A stretch of 5,270 nucleotides of DNA from Acidobacteriota bacterium (GTDB lineage: Bacteria; Acidobacteriota; UBA6911; RPQK01; JADFOI01), in NCBI GenBank assembly GCA_022545645.1, contig JACZQQ010000188.1, positions 1 to 5,270 on the forward strand, given 5' to 3'. Made by a program: the position numbers and the translations under genes. Each line of letters opens with the position of its first letter. The first letter of the stretch is position 1. The notes under the pieces were generated by a model that saw nothing but the letters and a program-made list of their open reading frames with translations, did not search any database and was not told the origin of the DNA. Positions 1 to 5,270 of this stretch are shown here, in pieces.

Positions 1-93
1 CCGCGCCAAACCTTCCATTTGATTCATTCCAGCCAAAGAGTCCCTTGCAAAAGCCTCCTCGATTGACTCTTTCTTAGGCTTCCATGGCCGTCG
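1..93 (-). pseudogene. Continuation of the GntR-family gene in a shifted frame, partial at the left edge
   Basis: Skipping the base at about 94 on the minus strand moves the reading to a frame open to the window edge. It begins RRPWKPKKES, which fits the GntR wing (typically ERRGWLKPRRGS), and continues IEEAFARDSLAGMNQMEGLAR. The last part resembles the short C-terminal segment of YtrA-like regulators (commonly DLDELINxTIRLAR). The shift equals one extra base or two missing bases. The seen facts are the open frame and the wing-like residues; the claim that both parts were once one gene is inference from family resemblance. The gene's true end lies outside the window. Confidence 0.6.
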
Positions 94-286
94 ACAATTG
101 CTTCAGGCAGGTGGGTGAGACCAGTCGATAGGGGAGCAGGTTGCGAGCCAGACCTCGCACACTGGGCAGAACTTCTCCCGGCTTCAATCTCCCGGTGGCG
201 ATCAGGAATACGATTTGCTCAAAGAGTTGTTCACGAATGGTGACTTCACTGTCTTTGATAATGTGAATGTCTAACTTCATGTTCAA
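74..286 (-). pseudogene. GntR-family (YtrA-type) regulator, N-terminal half, frameshifted
   Basis: The 70-residue product is the start of a GntR winged-helix DNA-binding domain. Residues 11-48 (KDSEVTIREQLFEQIVFLIA, then TGRLKPGEVLPSVRGLAR) match the family's first helix, the LKPGE.LPSVR turn and the start of the recognition helix. Such proteins are usually 110-130 residues or longer, with a wing and a C-terminal helical part. Here the frame degrades after LARNL: LPYRLVSPTCLKQL stands where the NTVSRAYRELV-type recognition helix belongs and is about one codon short. It then stops at 74-76. The frame opens with TTG at 286; ATG at 280 (third residue) is the more ordinary start. Neither has a clear ribosome binding site. 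The gene is divergent from rtcB, a common arrangement for local regulators. Its family is confident; whether the break is real or a sequencing error is open. Confidence 0.8.
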
Positions 287-335
287 ACAGACCGAGGGAT
301 TCTATTTGCAAGGGTTGTACACACTCTAGCGTCTT

Positions 336-357
336 GTGACACCCGAAAAGGTGTCAC
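336..357. repeat. Perfect GTGACACC/GGTGTCAC palindrome
   Basis: Eight-base arms GTGACACC (336-343) and GGTGTCAC (350-357) flank the loop CGAAAA. The element sits between the divergent GntR remnant and rtcB, 82 bases before the rtcB start. A close relative occurs at 4049-4069. There is no T-run after it, so it is not a terminator on either strand. It could be an operator or a copy of a dispersed REP-like palindrome. Confidence 0.7.
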
Positions 358-439
358 TGTCTCGCTGGCCTTCCTCTCTCTTTATCTCTATAACGGAACT
401 GGGTGTAAGATTGGAATTAAGTTCTCCCGGTGAAAAGCC

Positions 440-1627
440 ATGCCATTCACTGAAGTAAACGGAATTCCCATTTGGGGGCAACCTCAGGACAACGCGGTTG
501 CGCAGATTCTCAATTGTCAAAAGACAGCGGACTACTGTGCTCTTATGGCGGACCATCATCTTGGGTATGCCGTTCCCATTGGTGGAGTCGTTGCCTATGA
601 AGGCCAGGTGAGTCCATCCGGGGTTGGGTTTGACATCGGTTGTGGAAACAAAGCGGTTCGTCTCGGTGTGGAGGCCGGTGAGGTTCGCGCCAACATCGAT
701 ACCCTCATGGATGATATCTGGAGAGAGATCTCCTTTGGCGTGGGCATGCAGAACAAAGAAGAAGTCGAGCACGAGCTGTTTGACGATGATCCGGCCTGGG
801 ACATTCCGGAAGTGGGTCAACTCAAGAATCTGGCTCGGAGCCAGCTGGGGACTGTGGGAAGCGGCAATCACTATGTCGATCTGTTCGTGGATGAATCCGA
901 CCGAGTGTGGTGCGGGGTTCATTTCGGATCTCGTGGGGTGGGACATAAGATTGCCACCCACTTTCTTCGCTTGGCAGGAGGCCAGGATGGAATGCATGTC
1001 GATCCGGCGTTGCTATCCGTGGATAGCCAGGAAGGCCAGGAATATGTGGCCGCGATGAAGCTTGCCGGACGCTATGCTTATGCGGGCCGTGATTGGGTCT
1101 GCTCCAAGGTGGCCTCCATCCTGGGAGCCCATATCCTGGAAGAAGTTCATAATCATCATAACTTTGCCTGGAGAGAGAATCACAACGGCAAGGACCTGTG
1201 GGTGGTGCGCAAAGGAGCGACTCCTGCATTTCCCGGTCAGAAGGGGTTTGTCGGTGGAAGCATGGGAGATATATCGGTTATCGTGCAGGGGGTCGAGAGC
1301 GAGGAAAGCAAGAAGGCTCTCTATTCGACGGTTCACGGTGCGGGGCGAGTCATGTCGAGACGACAGGCGGCCGGCAAGTTTCGCTGGAGGAAAGGCCGAC
1401 GCATTAAGATGTCTGACGGGGCCATCAGCCGAGAGATGATGATGAAGTGGATCTCCAAGGCGGGGGTGGTTCTGCGTGGTGCGGGAACCGATGAATCCCC
1501 TCATTGCTACAAGCGGTTGCCCGAGGTCCTGGAGTTCCATGCGCCGACCATTGAAGTGCTGCACACGCTCCACCCCATCGGGGTTGCCATGGCTGGAGCC
1601 GATGAGTTTGATCCTTTTAAGGATTGA
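440..1627 (+). CDS. rtcB: RtcB-family tRNA/RNA-splicing ligase
   Basis: RtcB enzymes are cytoplasmic Mn- and GTP-dependent ligases that join a 3'-phosphate or 2',3'-cyclic phosphate RNA end to a 5'-hydroxyl end, in RNA repair or tRNA splicing. The 395 residues match the usual short bacterial length (E. coli 408). Visible motifs, in order: DHHLGYAVPIGG (38-49), GVGFDIGCGN with metal ligands D65 and C68, QLGTVGSGNHYVDL with N143 and H144, VHFGSRG with H161, VHNHHN (236-241) with a further metal-binding His, VRKGATPAFPG and GGSMGD (256-276), and VHGAGRVMSR with H299, the expected guanylylated histidine. All key residues are present, so an active ligase is likely. The start is the first ATG of the frame with a family-like N-terminus, although the ribosome binding site (GGTG, 429-432) is weak. 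TATAAC at 389-394 could be a -10 box but lacks a good -35. No archease gene is in the window. Confidence 0.95.
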   Translation: MPFTEVNGIPIWGQPQDNAVAQILNCQKTADYCALMADHHLGYAVPIGGVVAYEGQVSPSGVGFDIGCGNKAVRLGVEAGEVRANIDTLMDDIWREISFGVGMQNKEEVEHELFDDDPAWDIPEVGQLKNLARSQLGTVGSGNHYVDLFVDESDRVWCGVHFGSRGVGHKIATHFLRLAGGQDGMHVDPALLSVDSQEGQEYVAAMKLAGRYAYAGRDWVCSKVASILGAHILEEVHNHHNFAWRENHNGKDLWVVRKGATPAFPGQKGFVGGSMGDISVIVQGVESEESKKALYSTVHGAGRVMSRRQAAGKFRWRKGRRIKMSDGAISREMMMKWISKAGVVLRGAGTDESPHCYKRLPEVLEFHAPTIEVLHTLHPIGVAMAGADEFDPFKD

Positions 1628-1638
1628 CCGGAACCTCG

Positions 1639-2718
1639 ATGTGGAACCTGATTCGAGACGAAGTGTTCAGACCCAGAGAAGGTGTCCGGCCCCTCGATCT
1701 GGAGGTGATCGAGCTGGGGGAGGATCGAATCACCCTGGGCGTGATCCCCGAGATCAAGACCTATGCCCAGGTACGGGATGAGTGGAAGAGGCCCGGCATC
1801 TGGGGATTGTGCTGGAAAGAGGGTTATGCCCAGCTAGGTGAGATTCTCAGAACTAACGAGCAGCAGGTGGTGCGCGAGTTTTCTCCCATCATGGGAAACC
1901 TGAAGCCGGGGGACAGGGTCCGAACGGAACTCTGGCCTTTTTCTGATGATCCCTCCAGGGCCTTTGGCCTTACCGCTCGTAAAGTCTCCTTTTTCTCTCC
2001 TTTAGGGGAGTTTTCCGCTTCTTTGATCGACGGTACTTCCAAGACCTGGGTGATCTTTGTCCATGGGAAGCTCCCTCCACGGAAGACTCCGATCGCCTAT
2101 CCCATTCTTCCTACTGTGGCCGAGCTGGGACTCCCTTCTCTGCTCATCACTTATCGAAACGATGTGGGCGAACTCCCCAGCCCCGATGGTTTCCACTGGT
2201 ACGGTCTGACCGAATGGGAGGATCTGGAAGGTGCGGTTAGCTACGCCCAGGAGCAGGGAGCTGAAAGTGTGATCCTGGTGGGCTACAGCATGGGTGGAGC
2301 GATCGTGACCAACTTTCTCTATCGCGCTCCGCTTGCTGCCAAGGTACGCGGTGCCATTCTGGATGCGCCCATGCTCGACCTGGGCTCCGCCATTGATCAC
2401 GGGGTTCGCCAGCGGGGGCTGCCCGTTTTCCTGTCAGGGATCGGAAAATTCCTGGCCCGAGTGCGCTTTGACGTCGATTGGAAGGCTCTGAACTACCTGG
2501 AGCGTGTTCAGGAGTTGGATGTTCCCATTCTCCTTTTCCATGGGGAGGAGGATCAAGTGGTTCCCGTTGAGACGAGTGATGCACTGGCCCAGGCGCGACC
2601 GGATATCGTTACCTATCATCGAGTGCCGGAGGCGACTCATGCTCGTTCCTGGAACATGAATCCTGAGAAATATGAGGCGGCGGTGCGGGAGTTTTTGGGA
2701 GGTTTGATGAGTGAGTAG
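1639..2718 (+). CDS. Alpha/beta hydrolase, soluble-type paralogue (serine hydrolase, substrate unknown)
   Basis: This is a serine hydrolase fold protein with an extra N-terminal region of about 120 residues before the catalytic domain. Numbered from the in-frame TTG at 1624: oxyanion-strand motif VIFVHGK (143-149), YRND (177-180), GLTEWEDLEGAVSYA (194-208), nucleophile elbow GYSMGG with S222, acid D310 in FHGEEDQVVP, and H339 in EATHARSW. The triad is complete. TTG at 1624 overlaps the rtcB stop as TTGA but has AAGGA directly abutting it, so ATG at 1639 (five residues later) is preferred; its ribosome site is also weak. Either way translation is probably coupled to rtcB. Compared with the paralogue at 2799-3971, it lacks the N-terminal membrane anchor, and alignment begins right at its first residues. 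It is predicted cytoplasmic, as no signal peptide is visible. Esterase, lipase or peptidase activity cannot be told apart. Confidence 0.9.
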   Translation: MWNLIRDEVFRPREGVRPLDLEVIELGEDRITLGVIPEIKTYAQVRDEWKRPGIWGLCWKEGYAQLGEILRTNEQQVVREFSPIMGNLKPGDRVRTELWPFSDDPSRAFGLTARKVSFFSPLGEFSASLIDGTSKTWVIFVHGKLPPRKTPIAYPILPTVAELGLPSLLITYRNDVGELPSPDGFHWYGLTEWEDLEGAVSYAQEQGAESVILVGYSMGGAIVTNFLYRAPLAAKVRGAILDAPMLDLGSAIDHGVRQRGLPVFLSGIGKFLARVRFDVDWKALNYLERVQELDVPILLFHGEEDQVVPVETSDALAQARPDIVTYHRVPEATHARSWNMNPEKYEAAVREFLGGLMSE

Positions 2719-2721
2719 TGG

Positions 2722-2746
2722 GAAAAAGGGGACAGTCCCCTTTTTC
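2722..2746. repeat. Perfect GAAAAAGGGGAC hairpin palindrome, possible bidirectional terminator
   Basis: Twelve-base arms (2722-2733 and 2735-2746) are separated by a single A. As RNA the stem GGGGA/TCCCC with a CAG loop is followed by five T, and the A-run before it gives the same on the other strand. It lies three bases after the stop of the first hydrolase. It could terminate transcription there. The GGGGACAGTCCCC core recalls dispersed palindromes seen in many bacterial genomes, so it may instead be a REP-like element; a diverged relative lies at 4005-4031. Confidence 0.75.
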
Positions 2747-2755
2747 TTAGAGCCG

Positions 2756-2818
2756 GCGGCCCGAAACGGTCACACCGAATTCGTAGAGTTGCTCAAGAAT
2801 GATGGGGCACAAGAGTAA
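2756..2818 (+). pseudogene. Ankyrin-repeat C-terminal remnant
   Basis: The frame encodes AARNGHTEFVELLKNDGAQE followed by TAA. This fits the second half of an ankyrin repeat (consensus AA..GH.E.V.LLL..GA), with AARNGH, E.VELL and the closing GA all in register, then a natural-looking end. The open frame reaches back through the hairpin to a GTG at 2711, but those codons (GKKGTVPFF) are only the hairpin read as protein. There is no ankyrin domain upstream; the first hydrolase ends at 2718 in another frame. The remnant overlaps the first 20 bases of the next hydrolase. It is best read as the scar of a deleted or rearranged gene. Its shortness (about 20 residues) makes chance a real alternative. 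Confidence 0.55.
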
Positions 2819-3971
2819 CCCTCCGCGACGACGAAAGCGCACCGCAGTTCTCCTCTTCATTCTGATTGTCTTGATCGCCGTCCTGCTGGGAGGGGGATGG
2901 TACTTCTCGAATGTGGTGAGAGATGCAGCGCTTCAACCCAAGCGTGTCGACCTGCGGCCCCAGCTCGAGGTTGTCGCCCTGGGAGAGGATCGGATCACCC
3001 TGGGCGTGACCGGTGAGCTCCAGAATGATGATTGGAGAAAGGATGGGATCTGGGGATTGCGGTGGAACGAGGGCTATGCTCAGGTTGGAAAGATTATCGA
3101 CATTAATGATCAAGAAGTCGTGCGTGAGTTTGCTCCGTTGATGGGAAAGCTGAGCATCGGTGACAGGGTAGGACTTTATATCTTTGCCTTTCCTGACGAT
3201 CCGGAGCAGGCCTTTGGTCTGCCCACCCGGAAGGTTTCCTACTCGTCTGGGCTGGGCCAGTTCCCGGCTTGGTTGATTGAGGGATCCAGCAACACCTGGT
3301 TGATTGTCGTCCATGGCAAAAAAGATGCGCCTCCCCGTGAGGCTCTGCGTTCCTATCCTGTTTTGCCTGTTGCCGCGGAGTTCGGAATTCCCACTTTGAT
3401 CATCAGCTACCGCAACGATGTGGGTGCCCCAGCAAGCCCGGATGGCTTCCACCGATATGGTCAAACCGAATGGCAGGATCTCCAGGGCGCGGTCGAGTAT
3501 GCCATCGAGCATGGGGCTGAACAGCTCATTCTCATGGGCTACAGCATGGGCGGAGCCATGATCCTGAACTTTCTTTATCAGTCGCAACTGGCGGACAAGG
3601 TGGTGGGGATCATCCTGGATGCGCCTATGCTGAACTTTGGTGCCACCGTTGAGTCTGGGGCTATGCAGTTGGGAGTCCCTCTATTTTTCGTCGCTATAGG
3701 CAAGTTCATCTCGACTCTTCGGTTCGATATCAACTGGGAAGACCTCAACTACATCAGCCGGGTCGATCAGTTGACCCTTCCACTTCTTTTATTTCATGGC
3801 GACGCTGACACCACAGTTCCCATCGAGATCAGTGATTCTTTGGCAACTCGCTGGTTGAGTATGCTGACTTATGCTCCTATTCATGGTGCCACCCACATCC
3901 GATCGTGGAACATCAATCCCGATCTGTACGAAAAAGAAGTCAGCCGCTTCTTACAAGAACTGATCGAGTAG
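2799..3971 (+). CDS. Membrane-anchored alpha/beta hydrolase, paralogue of the preceding gene
   Basis: The 390 residues start with a basic segment (PPRRRKR, 8-14) and a hydrophobic stretch (about 15-35, rich in L, I and V) without an obvious cleavage site. This is a signal anchor, predicting an N-in topology with the enzyme outside the cytoplasmic membrane. The rest aligns with the first hydrolase over its whole length, about half identical by eye, beginning at LGEDRITLGV (61-70). Triad: S249 in GYSMGG, D337 in FHGDADTTVP, H366 in GATHIRSW. HGK (172-174), YRND (204-207) and the segment DDPEQAFGLPTRKVSYSS before the catalytic core are shared features. Two adjacent ATGs (2799, 2802) are possible starts; neither has a strong ribosome site. 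It lies 80 bases after its paralogue, with a hairpin between, so it may be in the same operon with reduced read-through. The substrate is unknown. Confidence 0.9.
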   Translation: MMGHKSNPPRRRKRTAVLLFILIVLIAVLLGGGWYFSNVVRDAALQPKRVDLRPQLEVVALGEDRITLGVTGELQNDDWRKDGIWGLRWNEGYAQVGKIIDINDQEVVREFAPLMGKLSIGDRVGLYIFAFPDDPEQAFGLPTRKVSYSSGLGQFPAWLIEGSSNTWLIVVHGKKDAPPREALRSYPVLPVAAEFGIPTLIISYRNDVGAPASPDGFHRYGQTEWQDLQGAVEYAIEHGAEQLILMGYSMGGAMILNFLYQSQLADKVVGIILDAPMLNFGATVESGAMQLGVPLFFVAIGKFISTLRFDINWEDLNYISRVDQLTLPLLLFHGDADTTVPIEISDSLATRWLSMLTYAPIHGATHIRSWNINPDLYEKEVSRFLQELIE

Positions 3972-4004
3972 TTTCGAGAAGAACTGAAACAGGGTGAAGG
4001 AAAT

Positions 4005-4039
4005 GGGGACTGTCTCTCCGTGGACTGCCCCTTTTTTTT
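4005..4039 (+). terminator. Imperfect GGGG(A)C stem followed by eight T, probable terminator
   Basis: GGGG (4005-4008) pairs with CCCC (4028-4031). A bulged A and one T/T mismatch follow, then GTC (4012-4014) pairs with GAC (4023-4025) around an eight-base loop TCTCCGTG. Eight T (4032-4039) come directly after. It lies 33 bases past the stop of the second hydrolase, a natural place to end the rtcB-hydrolase transcripts. Its GGGGAC...GTCC-like character links it to the perfect hairpin at 2722-2746. Confidence 0.6.
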
Positions 4040-4048
4040 ACCCCACTT

Positions 4049-4069
4049 GTGACACCCTAAAACTGTCAC
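4049..4069. repeat. GTGACA/TGTCAC palindrome, second copy
   Basis: Arms GTGACA (4049-4054) and TGTCAC (4064-4069) enclose CCCTAAAAC. Compared with the copy at 336-357, it shares CTTGTGACACCC, then AAAA, then TGTCAC, with one base fewer and shorter perfect arms. It lies 63 bases before the M20 peptidase start, a placement similar to the first copy before rtcB. Either a shared operator or a dispersed palindromic repeat would explain it. Confidence 0.65.
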
Positions 4070-4116
4070 CCTCTCTGTAGCCAGATCTTCGGGGCTGTTC
4101 TAGCCTGGGATCAAGC

Positions 4117-4124
4117 TAAGGAGG
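4117..4124 (+). promoter_or_regulatory. Strong ribosome binding site of the M20 peptidase gene
   Basis: TAAGGAGG is a near-perfect Shine-Dalgarno sequence eight bases before ATG 4133. It favours that start over the in-frame ATG at 4142 (residue 4). It is the only strong ribosome site in the window; the other genes rely on weak or coupled starts. Confidence 0.85.
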
Positions 4125-4132
4125 CTCGAGCG

Positions 4133-5212
4133 ATGAGTAGCATGAAGAAAACTTTCCTATCAGGTGTTCTGATTGTCGTCATTGTGATTGTGATCGTGCT
4201 TATCAACACGGCGCGATTTGCAAGCAAGCAGATGGCGGTGCAGCCGATTGAAGAGGTGAAGCTGGATGAGGAGGGAGCTGTGGACCGCTTCATTCGGGTG
4301 TTGCAATTTGAAACGGTTTCCTATGAGGACTCCTCGAAGTTCGATGCCGAGCCCTTCCTGGCTCTGCATGCCTACCTGGAGCAAGCCTTTCCCAGGGTGC
4401 ATGCCACTCTCAAAAGGGAGGTCATCGGAGATTACAGTCTCCTTTATTCCTGGAAGGGAAGTGATTCCTCGCGCCAACCGATCCTTCTCATGTCACACAT
4501 CGACGTGGTTCCCGTAGATCCGGCCACCCGGGACGAGTGGAAGCACCCTCCTTTCGGAGGAGACATTGCTGAAGGCTTTATTTGGGGCCGGGGTACTCTG
4601 GATGTTAAATGCGGAGCCGTGGGAATTCTGGAAGCGGTGGAATTTCTTCTTGCCGAGGGGTTCCAGCCTTCCCGAGACGTCTACCTGGCCTTCGGCCACG
4701 ACGAAGAAATCGGTGGGGCGAATGGGAATGCGCGAATGGCCGCCACACTCGAGGAGCGGGGCGTCCGACTGGAGTATGTGCTCGATGAGGGTGGGATTCT
4801 GGCGGAGAACATCATTCCCGGAATTGCCGCTCCGGTTGCCATTGTGGCGGTTGCCGAGAAGGGTTACTTCGGCCTTGCCTTGACCGCCCAAGGCACCGGA
4901 GGCCACTCCTCGATGCCACCACCCCAGACCGCTGTGGGTATTGTTGCCGCTGCCATTGAAAAGCTGGAGTCCCATCCATTTCCCTCCCAGTTGGGAGGTG
5001 CCACAGGGTTGATGCTGGACTACCTGGACGTCTTCGTCAAGGGAATGGGGAGCGAACTCGAAGACAGAATCTACAGATTCATTGATCGCGAAGGAAACAT
5101 CCTTGCGTTGCGTCCCGAATTCACATCGTTGCTGGCGAAGTTGACAGCCAACAGGCTGTCGGGCGAAACCATGCCGGTTCGGCTTTCATATTCCGGCGAA
5201 GTGTTTCGGTAA
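4133..5212 (+). CDS. M20-family metallopeptidase (PM20D1/Cps1-like), membrane-anchored, C-terminally truncated
   Basis: M20 enzymes are two-zinc amidohydrolases; the closest-looking branch is the PM20D1 / yeast carboxypeptidase S type. Residues 8-26 form a hydrophobic anchor, so the enzyme is probably outside the membrane. Metal and catalytic motifs: SHIDVVPV with H122 and D124, WGRGTLDVKCG with D157, FGHDEEIGG with E191 (base) and E192, LDEGG with D218, then EKGYF and GTGGHSSMPP with H258 opening the dimerisation domain. Family members run to about 480-500 residues; this frame ends at 359, inside that domain, and lacks the last zinc-binding histidine in the returning catalytic part. Family-like residues resume in other frames past the stop, so a frameshift is the likely cause. 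As written it should not be active. A 161-base gap with a terminator separates it from the hydrolases, so it is probably transcribed on its own. Confidence 0.85.
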   Translation: MSSMKKTFLSGVLIVVIVIVIVLINTARFASKQMAVQPIEEVKLDEEGAVDRFIRVLQFETVSYEDSSKFDAEPFLALHAYLEQAFPRVHATLKREVIGDYSLLYSWKGSDSSRQPILLMSHIDVVPVDPATRDEWKHPPFGGDIAEGFIWGRGTLDVKCGAVGILEAVEFLLAEGFQPSRDVYLAFGHDEEIGGANGNARMAATLEERGVRLEYVLDEGGILAENIIPGIAAPVAIVAVAEKGYFGLALTAQGTGGHSSMPPPQTAVGIVAAAIEKLESHPFPSQLGGATGLMLDYLDVFVKGMGSELEDRIYRFIDREGNILALRPEFTSLLAKLTANRLSGETMPVRLSYSGEVFR

Positions 5213-5270
5213 CCCTCTGGACGGTGCGCTTCTGTATCTGGAGCTTCCGAGGTAACTTCACCGCCCAGCC
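5211..5270 (+). pseudogene. Shifted-frame continuation of the M20 peptidase, partial at the right edge
   Basis: Just before the stop, the peptidase frame reads ETMPVRLSYSGEVFR, resembling the family's RTTxAVTxxxGGxKxNVLP segment. One base further on, the frame from 5211 gives NPLDGALLYLELP, resembling NVLPxxAxALLNLRLLP, until a TAA at 5253. Skipping the base at 5250 then gives GNFTAQ, matching the PGNT-type turn that follows in the family. Two one-base shifts within about 45 bases would rebuild the expected order. The residues are seen; their assignment to the family rests on remembered consensus and is short. Confidence 0.45.

Noticed and set aside
316..321. TGTACA core as a GntR/YtrA operator upstream of the broken regulator
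   Set aside because: The symmetry does not extend beyond six bases and it does not fit a longer GntR site; six-base palindromes are expected by chance.
326..997. Minus-strand open frame of 223 residues opposite rtcB
   Set aside because: Antisense to the conserved RtcB N-terminal half, with no domain signal. The frames at 822-1229 and 1013-1573 are rejected for the same reason.
2711..2818. Functional 35-codon micro-gene starting at GTG 2711
   Set aside because: There is no ribosome site, its first codons are simply the hairpin, and its end overlaps the next gene's start. A remnant explains the ankyrin-like residues better.
2793..3587. Long minus-strand open frame of 264 residues
   Set aside because: It lies wholly antisense to the second alpha/beta hydrolase, which has a full catalytic triad; its product has no recognisable domain and it lacks a ribosome site. 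It is a shadow of the coding strand.
4048..4053. TTGTGA inside the second palindrome as a -35 promoter box
   Set aside because: No acceptable -10 box lies about 17 bases downstream here, nor at the equivalent position after the first palindrome.
336..4069. The two GTGACA palindromes as a CRISPR array or terminal repeats of one mobile element
   Set aside because: There are only two copies, not regularly spaced, and the 3.7 kb between them holds no transposase or integrase and no target duplication that I can see.

Overview
This is a bacterial window of 5270 bases, moderately GC-rich, with compact gene spacing. All intact genes lie on the + strand. They have Shine-Dalgarno or coupled starts and there are no introns. 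The phylum cannot be fixed from sequence alone. A YtrA-type GntR regulator, a 395-residue RtcB, a GYSMGG-type alpha/beta hydrolase pair and a membrane-anchored M20 peptidase would fit an uncultured soil or sediment bacterium, but that is a weak inference.

Layout, left to right. Positions 1-286 (minus strand) hold a GntR/YtrA-type regulator broken by a frameshift near position 94; its second half continues in another frame and runs off the left edge. The gap to 439 holds a perfect GTGACACC/GGTGTCAC palindrome. Positions 440-1627 encode an RtcB-family RNA ligase with every recognisable active-site motif. Its stop codon overlaps a possible TTG start of the next gene, an alpha/beta hydrolase (ATG at 1639, end 2718). 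After this come a perfect GAAAAAGGGGAC/GTCCCCTTTTTC hairpin and a short coding remnant that reads as the last ankyrin repeat of a lost protein. That remnant overlaps the start of a second alpha/beta hydrolase (2799-3971), a diverged paralogue of the first that carries an N-terminal membrane anchor the first lacks. A 161-base gap follows, with an imperfect GGGGAC-type hairpin ending in eight T (probable terminator) and a second GTGACA/TGTCAC palindrome. An M20 metallopeptidase with a membrane anchor starts at 4133. Its frame ends at 5212, in the middle of the family's dimerisation domain, and family-like sequence continues in the other two frames to the right edge.

rtcB and the two hydrolases look like one transcription unit, although the 80-base gap with its hairpin may separate the last gene. 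Nothing in the sequence ties RNA ligation to the hydrolases, so proximity is the only link. The M20 gene has its own strong ribosome binding site and probably its own promoter. The most interesting signals are in the gaps: two related pairs of palindromes, one beside an ankyrin-repeat scar, which suggests past activity of small palindromic mobile elements. Both end genes are frameshifted, so contig-end sequencing error has to be weighed against real gene decay.
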